A stretch of DNA of 41,836 nt from a virus: positions 1 through 41,836 of the IMG/VR virus record IMGVR_UViG_3300027754_000189, one strand, 5' to 3'. Of this stretch, positions 9,597 to 15,827 are shown piece after piece (the stretch's first letter is position 1; every line of letters starts with the position of its first letter). A model generated the notes under the pieces. That model made no database searches. It saw only the letters and a program-made list of their open reading frames with translations, and was not told the origin of the DNA. Position numbers and translations under genes: made by a program.

Positions 9597-10132
9597 CAAT
9601 GGACTGTCCGAAGTGCTGGGGCAAGAACAAGACCTGCGTTCGCTGCGGCGGAGACGGTAAGTGTCCTGACGTCCAGCTCAGCCCCCACTTTCGCTTGAGC
9701 GAGCTGCTGGCGTCGAACACCGCCAAGTCGAAGGGGTTGGACAACGACCCTTCGGCCGAGGTGCTTGTCAACCTCAAGAACCTGTGCGTCAACGTCCTTG
9801 AACCCATCCGGGCCAAGGTCGGGCCGCTCAAGATCAACAGCGGCTATCGTTCCGACCCGGTGAACGACGCGGTCGGCGGGTCGAAGACAAGCGCTCACAG
9901 CTACGGCCTCGCGGCGGACCTTCATCCGGCCCACGGCTGCAAGAAGCTGATGAACGACATCATCGCGAGCGGCGTGAAGCTCGACCAGGTCATCTTTGAG
10001 CGGACGTGGGTCCACGTCGGCTACCTTCACCCGAAGACGAAGGCTCAGCGCGGTGACAAGCTGTCGATGTTCGTGGTCGGCGGGAAGACGACCTACGAGC
10101 CGTACAACGCCAACGACGCACGCATCGCCTGA
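9593..10132 (+). CDS. M15-family peptidoglycan peptidase (endolysin) with N-terminal cysteine knuckles
   Basis: A 179-residue zinc peptidase that would cut peptidoglycan stem peptides at lysis. Residues 83-143 carry the M15_3/VanY-type signature: SGYRSDPVNDAVGG, then SAHSYGLAADLHP with zinc ligands H102 and D109, then WVHVGY with H141. Unusually, residues 5-24 hold C5-x2-C8 and C15-x2-C18-GG with C24, a pattern like DnaJ-type CxxCxGxG zinc knuckles. No signal peptide is visible, so a holin would be needed. The ATG at 9593 overlaps the previous stop; an ATG six bases later would remove only two residues. It overlaps the next gene by one base. Confidence 0.85.
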   Translation: MTMDCPKCWGKNKTCVRCGGDGKCPDVQLSPHFRLSELLASNTAKSKGLDNDPSAEVLVNLKNLCVNVLEPIRAKVGPLKINSGYRSDPVNDAVGGSKTSAHSYGLAADLHPAHGCKKLMNDIIASGVKLDQVIFERTWVHVGYLHPKTKAQRGDKLSMFVVGGKTTYEPYNANDARIA

Positions 10133-10752
10133 TGCCCGACTCTCGTCCACCTTGCCCGTGGCCGATGGACGAGACCGGCCACGTCAACGTGCGCGACATC
10201 CGCCCCGATCCCGAGCCGTGCCGCGTTCCGGACGGCTTCAAGGGCTGGATTAGCCGAGTCGCATTGATCAACCCGGACGGCACGGAAGCGGACCACGACA
10301 CCTTTGAGGAGCCGCCAAGGAGAAAGCCCATGTCCCTGCCCCGACAGATGCCGACCATTGACGACGTCCCTCCGGTCGAGACCGTGGCTTCCGTGGCCGT
10401 GCCTTCCGACCTACCGGACCTCAAGGCTATGATTCCGGCTGACGGCAAGATCACCGGAGCCACGGTCGCGATGGCGCTTGTCGCGGTCGCTGGCTCCGGT
10501 GCGGTCATCAAACTCGTGAAGGACCACCTCGACCGCAAAGCCGACCTCAAGGAAAAGGAGCTAGACAAGCAGCAGAACGACCACGGCCAGTGTGAAACGG
10601 CGAGAGCCGCCGACGCCGAGAAGACGCGGGCGGCTCTGGCTGCGGTCGAGGAACGTCTCGGGTCGCTGGAAGGACGGGTATCGACCTTGGAGTCTTGGCG
10701 CGTTCGAGCGATGAAGGCCATCCGAGACGCGGCCAAGAAGCCAAAGGACTAG
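10132..10752 (+). CDS. Membrane protein with C-terminal coiled coil, possible dual start (lysis candidate)
   Basis: A 206-residue protein whose start overlaps the endolysin stop. Residues 1-65 are Pro/Asp-rich with two cysteines. Residues about 105-128 (KITGATVAMALVAVAGSGAV) form one membrane helix. Residues 130-200 are charged coiled coil with LE-x-R repeats. An in-frame ATG at 10330 (Met67) has its own AAGGAGA box seven bases upstream, so a shorter 140-residue form is likely made too, or may be the main product. Holin pairs often use dual starts, but that role is inferred. Its stop shares CTAG with the stop of the convergent thymidine kinase. Confidence 0.6.
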   Translation: MPDSRPPCPWPMDETGHVNVRDIRPDPEPCRVPDGFKGWISRVALINPDGTEADHDTFEEPPRRKPMSLPRQMPTIDDVPPVETVASVAVPSDLPDLKAMIPADGKITGATVAMALVAVAGSGAVIKLVKDHLDRKADLKEKELDKQQNDHGQCETARAADAEKTRAALAAVEERLGSLEGRVSTLESWRVRAMKAIRDAAKKPKD

Positions 10753-11291
10753 CCCCTCCCGTAGTAGCACTTCCAGCACACGCTCTCGTATCGCTCCGAC
10801 CCGCCGATCATGCCCTCGGGCGCGTCCAGCTTGCGACGAGTCTGATGAGCGCGAAAGCCGCACCGGCAGTAGGCCTTGAGCTTATGGACCACGTCCGCCT
10901 GTGCGAGGAGCTCCCCCATCGGTCCGAAGGTCTTACCGCTTGATTCTCGGTCAAGGCCGGCGACGATGACCGCGATGCCGACCGACCGGGCGAGCACGGC
11001 CCATCCGGCCACGTCGCCCTCGAAGAACTGAACCTCGTCGATGGCCACGACCTTCACGTCGGGGTTGTTCTGCGTCAGGATGGCGATGTCGGTAACGTCG
11101 CTCGCCGACTCGCAAGCGAGCACGATGCCCGAATGCGTGGTGACCGTTCCTCCAGTGTCATACCGCTTGTCCGAGGCGTGCTTCACGAGCAGCGTCGGTA
11201 TACCAGCCCCTCGGAAGTAGTGGACCCGGTCAAGCAGCCCTGTGGTCTTGCCGGCGAACATCGGCCCCGTGAAGACTTCGATGGTCGCCAT
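10749..11291 (-). CDS. tdk: Thymidine kinase (type II)
   Basis: A 180-residue enzyme that phosphorylates thymidine to dTMP using ATP. It has the P-loop GPMFAGKTT (residues 9-17), DEVQFF (85-90, with Glu86 as the expected catalytic base), and a zinc site from C142-x-C144 and C172-x2-C175. Length matches the compact bacterial/viral type II family. The ATG at 11291 follows the stop of the upstream gene by one base; an in-frame TTG 18 bases earlier lies inside that gene and is less likely. Together with ThyX it gives the phage two routes to dTMP. It is the last gene of the long minus-strand block. Confidence 0.93.
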   Translation of the reverse strand: MATIEVFTGPMFAGKTTGLLDRVHYFRGAGIPTLLVKHASDKRYDTGGTVTTHSGIVLACESASDVTDIAILTQNNPDVKVVAIDEVQFFEGDVAGWAVLARSVGIAVIVAGLDRESSGKTFGPMGELLAQADVVHKLKAYCRCGFRAHQTRRKLDAPEGMIGGSERYESVCWKCYYGRG

Positions 11292-11292
11292 G

Positions 11293-11481
11293 CTAGTGAC
11301 CCCCGACAAAGCGAGGCATGCCGACCCAGTGGTCCCGCAGAGCCACCGGACGCTCGGCCTTGAGAATGTCGCGCAGACGTCGAACCTCGTCGAGCAGCCG
11401 CTGAACGTCCTCGTTCGTCCACCGGACGCCCACGGTGCTCTTGAGAAGGGTGTCGTAGGTCTTCAGGTCCTTGTCGGTCAC
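11293..11481 (-). CDS. Small helical hypothetical protein
   Basis: A 62-residue charged protein, mostly helical (DLKTYDTLLKSTVG, then EDVQRLLDEVRRLRDILKAE, a likely short coiled coil). It starts at GTG, overlapping the upstream stop as GTGA, and ends one base before thymidine kinase, so it is translationally coupled on both sides. Family not recognised. Confidence 0.6.
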   Translation of the reverse strand: MTDKDLKTYDTLLKSTVGVRWTNEDVQRLLDEVRRLRDILKAERPVALRDHWVGMPRFVGGH

Positions 11482-11717
11482 GGCTCACCTTCCAGCGTCC
11501 AGTTGACGTTGTCGAGAGCGTACTGCTTGATGGACTCGAAGGTGTCGAGGCCGTAGTAGAAGTTGATCTCGGTGTCGGTCAAGACACGCTTGCCCCGCTT
11601 GACGACGAGCCGGTCGACCTCTGGCTTTTCGCCTTTGGCTCCGTAGAACAGCGCCTCGCAGTCCAGCGTGTCGAAGACGGTACCGTCCTCGTTCTCGATG
11701 TCGTACTCAAAGGTCAT
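11478..11717 (-). CDS. Small acidic hypothetical protein
   Basis: A 79-residue protein starting at an ATG with a clear GAGGAGG box. The frame stays open another 32 codons upstream, but that part is Arg-rich and overlaps another likely gene in a different frame, so the ATG at 11717 is preferred. The product is acidic at the start (MTFEYDIENEDGTVFDT) and ends in an aromatic-rich segment (INFYYGLDTFESIKQYAL). No family is recognised. The stop overlaps the next GTG by four bases. Confidence 0.65.
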   Translation of the reverse strand: MTFEYDIENEDGTVFDTLDCEALFYGAKGEKPEVDRLVVKRGKRVLTDTEINFYYGLDTFESIKQYALDNVNWTLEGEP

Positions 11718-11877
11718 CTTTCGCCTCCTCGGCCTCCTGGCTGCGCCCTGCGGCCAGCAAGGCCCTCGTGAATGTGTCCTTCGGCTGCTCGCGTGGCTCG
11801 CGGTCTCGTTCATCCCTTCGCCGGTCGAAGAGCCGACCGTTGATGGGTGTTACCGGCTCAATCCTGAACGTCGTCAA
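11707..11877 (-). CDS. Short TTG-start gene between two overlapping neighbours
   Basis: A 56-residue frame found by reading the 140-base gap between its neighbours. It starts at TTG inside the end of the upstream gene, with an AAGGTGGT box six bases before it, and ends 11 bases inside the next gene. The product is highly charged (MTTFRIEPVTPINGRLF, then Arg/Glu-rich, then EAEEAKDDL). Overlap at both ends matches the tight packing of this operon, and third-position C/G use in its second half looks coding. The TTG start lowers confidence. Function unknown. Confidence 0.5.
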   Translation of the reverse strand: MTTFRIEPVTPINGRLFDRRRDERDREPREQPKDTFTRALLAAGRSQEAEEAKDDL

Positions 11878-12181
11878 TGGCTACCACCTTCGGGCCTCGG
11901 AACAGCATCCCGACCTGAGTGGCCATTCGACGGGCGTGCCGAGCGGCCATCGCCTCGACCTGAAGCTGGGTCATGTCCGACGAGCCGTAGTGGTCGACCC
12001 GCACGCACCAGTCCCACTTGCGGTCGTCTTGGTTCCACGAGAGTTGCCCGTGAATCTGGACGTTGCCGTCGTCGGAGTACATGACCTTCTCGCGGCAACC
12101 AACTGTGTGCGAGCAGTCTATGTCCCCGCACATCCAGCGCAGCCGGTCGCCGTGGCCAGCTTTCGGTCCGGGAATGCCCAC
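11858..12181 (-). CDS. Cysteine-containing hypothetical protein
   Basis: About 107 residues if it starts at the GTG one base after the upstream stop. The frame stays open further upstream, but that stretch is the antisense-like, Arg/Ser-rich shadow of the 12183 gene. Residues about 17-28 contain CGDIDCSHTVGC, a possible small metal-binding knuckle, followed by beta-type segments (NVQIHGQLSW, WDWCVRVDHY) and a helical end (VEAMAARHARRMATQVGMLF). No clear ribosome box precedes the GTG, so it probably relies on coupling. An ATG at MCGDID is an alternative start. Family not recognised. Confidence 0.55.
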   Translation of the reverse strand: MGIPGPKAGHGDRLRWMCGDIDCSHTVGCREKVMYSDDGNVQIHGQLSWNQDDRKWDWCVRVDHYGSSDMTQLQVEAMAARHARRMATQVGMLFRGPKVVAIDDVQD

Positions 12182-12182
12182 G

Positions 12183-12491
12183 TCAGGAAGCCAACGAAGT
12201 GCTGACGTCGGTCGACTTCTCGGCGATGGCCTTCTTGATGGCTGCGACCTTCGCGTCGAGGAGCGACTGGTGCTCCTCTTCCTTGCCGTTCGGGACCACG
12301 GCGAGAAAGCCTTGAATCTGCCCGACGCGAAGCTGAAGGCCCTGGTCTGGAACGAGGATGGTTGCCTGAGTAAGACCGTCATCGCCCGTCACCCAACCGG
12401 TGACCGGGCGCGTCTCGACCTTGTCCGTAGCCGGGGTGTAGAAGTGAGCGGAAAAGCGAATGCCTGAGTCGTTCTGGAAGCTGACGAACAT
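12183..12491 (-). CDS. Hypothetical protein
   Basis: A 102-residue protein with an excellent AGGAGGT ribosome box before its ATG. Residues 1-65 look like a small beta fold (MFVSFQNDSGIRFSAHFYTP, ATILVPDQGLQLRVGQIQGF). The C-terminal third is a charged helix (LLDAKVAAIKKAIAEK). It follows the serine recombinase gene by 21 bases. I see no diagnostic motif. Confidence 0.65.
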   Translation of the reverse strand: MFVSFQNDSGIRFSAHFYTPATDKVETRPVTGWVTGDDGLTQATILVPDQGLQLRVGQIQGFLAVVPNGKEEEHQSLLDAKVAAIKKAIAEKSTDVSTSLAS

Positions 12492-12512
12492 GGTGACCTC
12501 CTAGGGTGAGTG

Positions 12513-13223
12513 TTACAGAACCGCCTTGAGCAGACGGTCCGCGTGAGCGGGACTGTTCCACGAGAAGTTGCGGAAGACAACGCCTTCGATACGGAACTTG
12601 GCGCAGATACCACGCATGGACAACCCGGTGGAAGAAAGATATTTGGCCTCAAGAATGACCCGCTGCTCGTCCTCGTTGGCGACCAGCTTACCGTCCACGT
12701 CCGAGAAGCCGTAGGGAATGCCGCCGATGCGCTCGACCTTGGTCTTCTTGACTGCAAGCGCAGCCTTCGTGCGCGCACCGATGATGAGCCGCTCGTATTC
12801 GGCGAAGGCGTCGATGATGGTTCGCATGAGTTTGGCGGCAGGGTCGGTACCGTCGCCCTCGCCGGCCGCGCTCACGATGCGAGCACCGAGTGCCTCGGCA
12901 CGAGCCTCAGCCATCGCGGACTTCATAACGTCGCGGGCAAGACGGTCTCGCTTGGCGACAACGAGCAGACCGGCGGCATGAACACGGAGGTCTTCGAGCG
13001 CGGCCATGAGCCCCTTGCAATCGGCCAGAGGCGTGGCACCGGACACACCGAGGTCGCGGTGAACGGCGACGACCGTGACGCCTTGTCGGGTGGCCCACAG
13101 TTCGATAGCGGCGAGTTGGGCCTCGGGGCCGAGGTGCTGCTCCTCGGTGGACACGCGAATGTACGCAACGACCTTGGTAGCGTCGGTGACGGGACGGGAC
13201 TTCTTGGACTTGGACTTGGCCAT
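12513..13223 (-). CDS. Small serine recombinase (resolvase family)
   Basis: A 236-residue site-specific recombinase. The resolvase N-terminal catalytic domain is clear: YIRVSTEEQ with nucleophile Ser25 and Arg23, then AKRDRLARD (residues 90-98) carrying the other active-site arginines. Residues about 135-235 are a helical DNA-binding region of the Recombinase type, with GIPYGFSDVDGKL and a predicted helix-turn-helix (STGLSMRGICAKFRIEG). It is much shorter than large serine integrases (over 450 residues), so dimer or multimer resolution, inversion or small-scale integration are all possible. A GAGGGT box precedes the ATG, and promoter P_A lies about 50 bases upstream. Confidence 0.88.
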   Translation of the reverse strand: MAKSKSKKSRPVTDATKVVAYIRVSTEEQHLGPEAQLAAIELWATRQGVTVVAVHRDLGVSGATPLADCKGLMAALEDLRVHAAGLLVVAKRDRLARDVMKSAMAEARAEALGARIVSAAGEGDGTDPAAKLMRTIIDAFAEYERLIIGARTKAALAVKKTKVERIGGIPYGFSDVDGKLVANEDEQRVILEAKYLSSTGLSMRGICAKFRIEGVVFRNFSWNSPAHADRLLKAVL

Positions 13224-13271
13224 GCGACCCTCGGTGTGCGTCGTCGGCCCCTACGACCAGCGACGGGAGGG

Positions 13272-13300
13272 AGTATGCCGGAGCGTTACAGAAGGGTCAA
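13272..13300 (-). promoter_or_regulatory. Promoter P_A (internal, leftward)
   Basis: Read on the minus strand, TTGACC (13300-13295), a 17-base spacer, and CATACT (13277-13272) lie upstream of the serine recombinase. The -35 matches consensus at 5/6 and the -10 at 4/6. The same TTGA..-17-CATACTCC layout occurs at 24532-24560 (P_B), and both are followed about 15 bases later by CGTAGGGG. It would give the recombinase-to-thymidine kinase segment its own transcript. Confidence 0.55.
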
Positions 13301-13315
13301 GAAAAAAGAGCATCG

Positions 13316-13516
13316 CTACTTTATACCGCCCTCGGACAGGTCGACGAACCAGTTTAGGTGCCTCACAAGGTCACGCAGGACGCGGGTCTGAGAGTCCTTC
13401 GTGCTGTCGGTCGTGACCGTGACCTCGTACAGCTTGTAGCCGTCGTCGTCCGTATCGATAAGACCCCCTGTCACAGAGCCTCGACCGTTGTTGACCAGCT
13501 CGACGATGAACTTCAT
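13316..13516 (-). CDS. Small hypothetical protein
   Basis: A 66-residue protein with ATG overlapping the upstream stop (ATGA). It begins with a beta-hairpin-like segment (MKFIVELVNNGRGSVTGGLI) and ends in a short helix (TRVLRDLVRHLNWFVDL). Family not recognised. It is the last gene before internal promoter P_A. Confidence 0.65.
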   Translation of the reverse strand: MKFIVELVNNGRGSVTGGLIDTDDDGYKLYEVTVTTDSTKDSQTRVLRDLVRHLNWFVDLSEGGIK

Positions 13517-13764
13517 GGAACGTCCAACAGCTTGGCCGTTCCCGGCTTCTGTCGCAGGAGCAGAGCCGTAGCGCCTCGCTGGGCCTGCTCGGAGGTCTTG
13601 CCGAAAATGACGTTCGTCGAGAGACCACCGGCTCCGTCCGGCTCGTGCATGAGCCAGAGCTGGTCGTAAGGAGCCTTCGCCTTTTCGAGAAGGATGATGC
13701 GGCCCTCGTGAATGGCTCGGTAGCAGCCCTTCGGTCCCTTGCGCTTCCAGGCGACGACGGTCAC
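13513..13764 (-). CDS. Small hypothetical protein
   Basis: An 83-residue basic protein joined to both neighbours by ATGA overlaps. It reads as a short beta-rich domain (CYRAIHEGRIILLEKAKAPY, QLWLMHEPDGAGG) followed by a helix (SEQAQRGATALLL). Nothing diagnostic is seen. The four-base overlaps and C/G-rich third positions support coding. Confidence 0.65.
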   Translation of the reverse strand: MTVVAWKRKGPKGCYRAIHEGRIILLEKAKAPYDQLWLMHEPDGAGGLSTNVIFGKTSEQAQRGATALLLRQKPGTAKLLDVP

Positions 13765-14018
13765 GGGTACTCCATTTCTACGATGCGGGCGATAAGGTGC
13801 AAGGGCGCGTTGTGCTCGTTGAGAAGGTCAATGACTGCTTGCTGCATACGGTCCATGCCCTGCCTGTGAACCGCGTCTTGCTCGGTGGTCAGCCGCTTGA
13901 TCTCAGCAATCATCGCCGGAATGTCTTTGGTCACGACCAGCCACTCCAAGTTCGGCGGCTTGTTCGCCTCAATGCGTCGAGCACGGTCAGTAATCCCCTT
14001 GAGTTGGTCGGGGGTCAT
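13761..14018 (-). CDS. Small helical hypothetical protein
   Basis: An 85-residue, largely helical protein (MTPDQLKGITDRARRIEAN, then IPAMIAEIKRLTTEQDAVHR, then AVIDLLNEHNAPLHLIARIV). The frame is open nearly 100 codons further upstream, but the ATG at 14018 overlaps the upstream stop as ATGA and the extra part is the Arg-rich shadow of the 14015 gene. Family not recognised. Confidence 0.65.
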   Translation of the reverse strand: MTPDQLKGITDRARRIEANKPPNLEWLVVTKDIPAMIAEIKRLTTEQDAVHRQGMDRMQQAVIDLLNEHNAPLHLIARIVEMEYP

Positions 14019-14236
14019 CGCGTGATCTTTCGTCGCGGGGTCTTCGCGACTTTCTTCGGGGCCGGAAAACGGTAGTCGGAGAACTGGTAGGTGGTCACGC
14101 CGGTCAAGAGCTTGTGATCCTCCCAGAGCGCCTCTCGCTGCCGCTTGGCCGAGGCCTCGGTCTTGTGAATGCCCATGATCTCGACCATGCGAATCGAGAC
14201 GTCGCCTGAAGTTCTTGATACGACAAACACGTTCAT
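14015..14236 (-). CDS. Small basic hypothetical protein
   Basis: A 73-residue protein that starts with GAGGG upstream and an ATGA overlap with the RuvC-like gene. Residues 1-24 look like a beta-strand pair (MNVFVVSRTSGDVSIRMVEI). The middle is helix (KTEASAKRQREALWEDHKLL), and the C terminus is strongly basic (APKKVAKTPRRKITR), which could contact nucleic acid. Family not recognised. Confidence 0.65.
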   Translation of the reverse strand: MNVFVVSRTSGDVSIRMVEIMGIHKTEASAKRQREALWEDHKLLTGVTTYQFSDYRFPAPKKVAKTPRRKITR

Positions 14237-14739
14237 GTTTCCCTCGTCGCACCCCTACGGTGCGTCTTGAACCAGTACCGCCCAATGCCCACGGCGTCCA
14301 GCGCATTGTGTCTCAGACTCGGTGGGGCCGACGCTTCGACCATCGCCAGCTCCTCGGGGGTCAGGGTCTTCACGAGGCGGGCGTGGTGAACGTCCTTGGG
14401 GACTTGACCTTTCCACTCCCTCGGCTTCACGCCCGTATAGGTCGTGGCCGTAAAGAGAGCCGAGAACACCCCAACCACGCCCGCAAGTTGGATGAGGTCG
14501 TCCGGGTCGCCCTTCGAGGCACCGACTCGGTAGACCTGCGGCACCTCGGAGATGAAGTGCTCGACGCGGGTCGTGTACCAAAACCCCGTGGTCCCGTCGT
14601 ACCCCATCCAAGCAGCCGGACCGTCGCCCTTCTTCATGGGATTGCGAAGGTAGGCGACGTGGGCGAGGCTCCCGTTTGCGTGCCACCAAGCCACGCCGCA
14701 CCCTCGGAGTCCGGGGTCGAGAGAAACGAGGTGGGTCAT
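14233..14739 (-). CDS. RuvC-like Holliday junction resolvase
   Basis: A 168-residue protein with the RNase H-fold resolvase pattern. It has LVSLDPGLRGCGVAWW (Asp8), Glu65 within the strand ISEVPQVY, and HNALDAVGIG near residue 148, matching the RuvC HxxDA motif. The length is close to RuvC (about 170). It would cut four-way junctions or branched DNA before packaging. It lies two bases downstream of the clamp gene in the replication block, as expected for DNA processing. Specificity (junction versus flap) cannot be told from sequence alone. Confidence 0.82.
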   Translation of the reverse strand: MTHLVSLDPGLRGCGVAWWHANGSLAHVAYLRNPMKKGDGPAAWMGYDGTTGFWYTTRVEHFISEVPQVYRVGASKGDPDDLIQLAGVVGVFSALFTATTYTGVKPREWKGQVPKDVHHARLVKTLTPEELAMVEASAPPSLRHNALDAVGIGRYWFKTHRRGATRET

Positions 14740-14741
14740 GA

Positions 14742-15827
14742 CTACTTCACCCGCATGGGCATGATAATGGCGTAGTCCTCCAGCCCCTCGGTCATGGACG
14801 GGTAGCGCAGAACCAGCGGTGTGGTCTCGTCGGGCGGGAAATACGCGGCAACGGTCCCGCTCTCGATCACGCTCAACGCCTCGCGAACGTATCCGCCGTT
14901 CAGACCGAAGGTCGAGTCCGCTGCGTCGCCGCCGTGGTGAATCCAGTCCTCGACCTCCCCGAGGTCGGGGTTCGTGGCCTTGAACTTCACGGTCCCGCCG
15001 CCGACCGTCCAGGTGTTCGCCTCGTTGACGAGCTTCAGCCGACCGAGCGACGACAGGAGCTCCTTGACGTCGACCGTGCTCTTAGCCTCGGTCTTCGGAT
15101 AGATGGCTGCGTAGTCGGGGAAGTGACCGTCGATGAGCCGTGCGACGATGACCTCGCTACCTTGCGTGACCGACACCGAGTTCTCGGACACCTCGACATG
15201 GACCTCGCCCGCTGCCAGCACTCGGCGAAGAAGACCCGTGGTCTTGCGACTCACGAGCACGCCACCAAAGTCGGGAGTCGCGCACGAAACCACCGAATGC
15301 ACAAGCCGGTGACCGTCCGTGGCCGTGGCGCAGAGGTTGCCTTCTTTGCCTTCGAGGAAGGTGCTGTTGAGAGGGTATCGGGTCTCGTCGGTGGACTGAC
15401 AGTACCCGACCTTGCTCAAGAGCTTGGCAAGGACGCTACCGTCAACCGTGATACCCACGCCGGCCACGCCCTCGGGCAGAGCCGGAAAGTCCTCAATCCT
15501 CGAGGTGGCGAGCTTGAACTCGGCTGCGCCCGAGGTCACGACGAGGCGGTTCTTCTCGAGGTGCAGGGTGATCGTGTCTTCGGGCAGGGACCGGACGACG
15601 TCGCCGAGAGCCTTCGCGGACACGGCGACCTTGCCCGGCTTCTCGACGGTCGCGCCCACGAGGCCGACGTACGCGACCTCAAGGTCGTAGGCCGACACGG
15701 AAACCGTGTCTCCCTGAGCGTCGAGAAGGACGCTTGCGAGAATGGGCATCGTGGCCTTGTTCTCGGTCACGGACGAGGCTTTTGACAAAATGGCAAACAG
15801 GTCGGTCTTCTTCACGGTGATCTTCAT
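14742..15827 (-). CDS. dnaN: DnaN-type DNA polymerase sliding clamp (beta subunit)
   Basis: A 361-residue homologue of the bacterial beta clamp, close to the usual 365-380 residues, so all three clamp domains should be present. It starts MKITVKKTDLFAILSKA and shows the typical NKATMPILASVLLDA, ATDGHRLVHS and DGHFPDYAAIYP segments. It ends in IIMPMRVK, the conserved DnaN C terminus that helps form the partner-binding pocket. The clamp would ring DNA and tether the phage polymerase encoded just upstream, with which it overlaps by four bases (ATGA). The extra GTG-frame start 15 bases earlier lies inside polA, so 15827 is preferred. Confidence 0.93.
   Translation of the reverse strand: MKITVKKTDLFAILSKASSVTENKATMPILASVLLDAQGDTVSVSAYDLEVAYVGLVGATVEKPGKVAVSAKALGDVVRSLPEDTITLHLEKNRLVVTSGAAEFKLATSRIEDFPALPEGVAGVGITVDGSVLAKLLSKVGYCQSTDETRYPLNSTFLEGKEGNLCATATDGHRLVHSVVSCATPDFGGVLVSRKTTGLLRRVLAAGEVHVEVSENSVSVTQGSEVIVARLIDGHFPDYAAIYPKTEAKSTVDVKELLSSLGRLKLVNEANTWTVGGGTVKFKATNPDLGEVEDWIHHGGDAADSTFGLNGGYVREALSVIESGTVAAYFPPDETTPLVLRYPSMTEGLEDYAIIMPMRVK

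Noticed and set aside
12513-13223. Large serine integrase
   Set aside because: Only 236 residues, without the long C-terminal zinc-ribbon and coiled-coil regions.
12510-13391. Plus-strand frame of 293 codons opposite the serine recombinase
   Set aside because: The opposite strand has unambiguous resolvase motifs; this frame has none.
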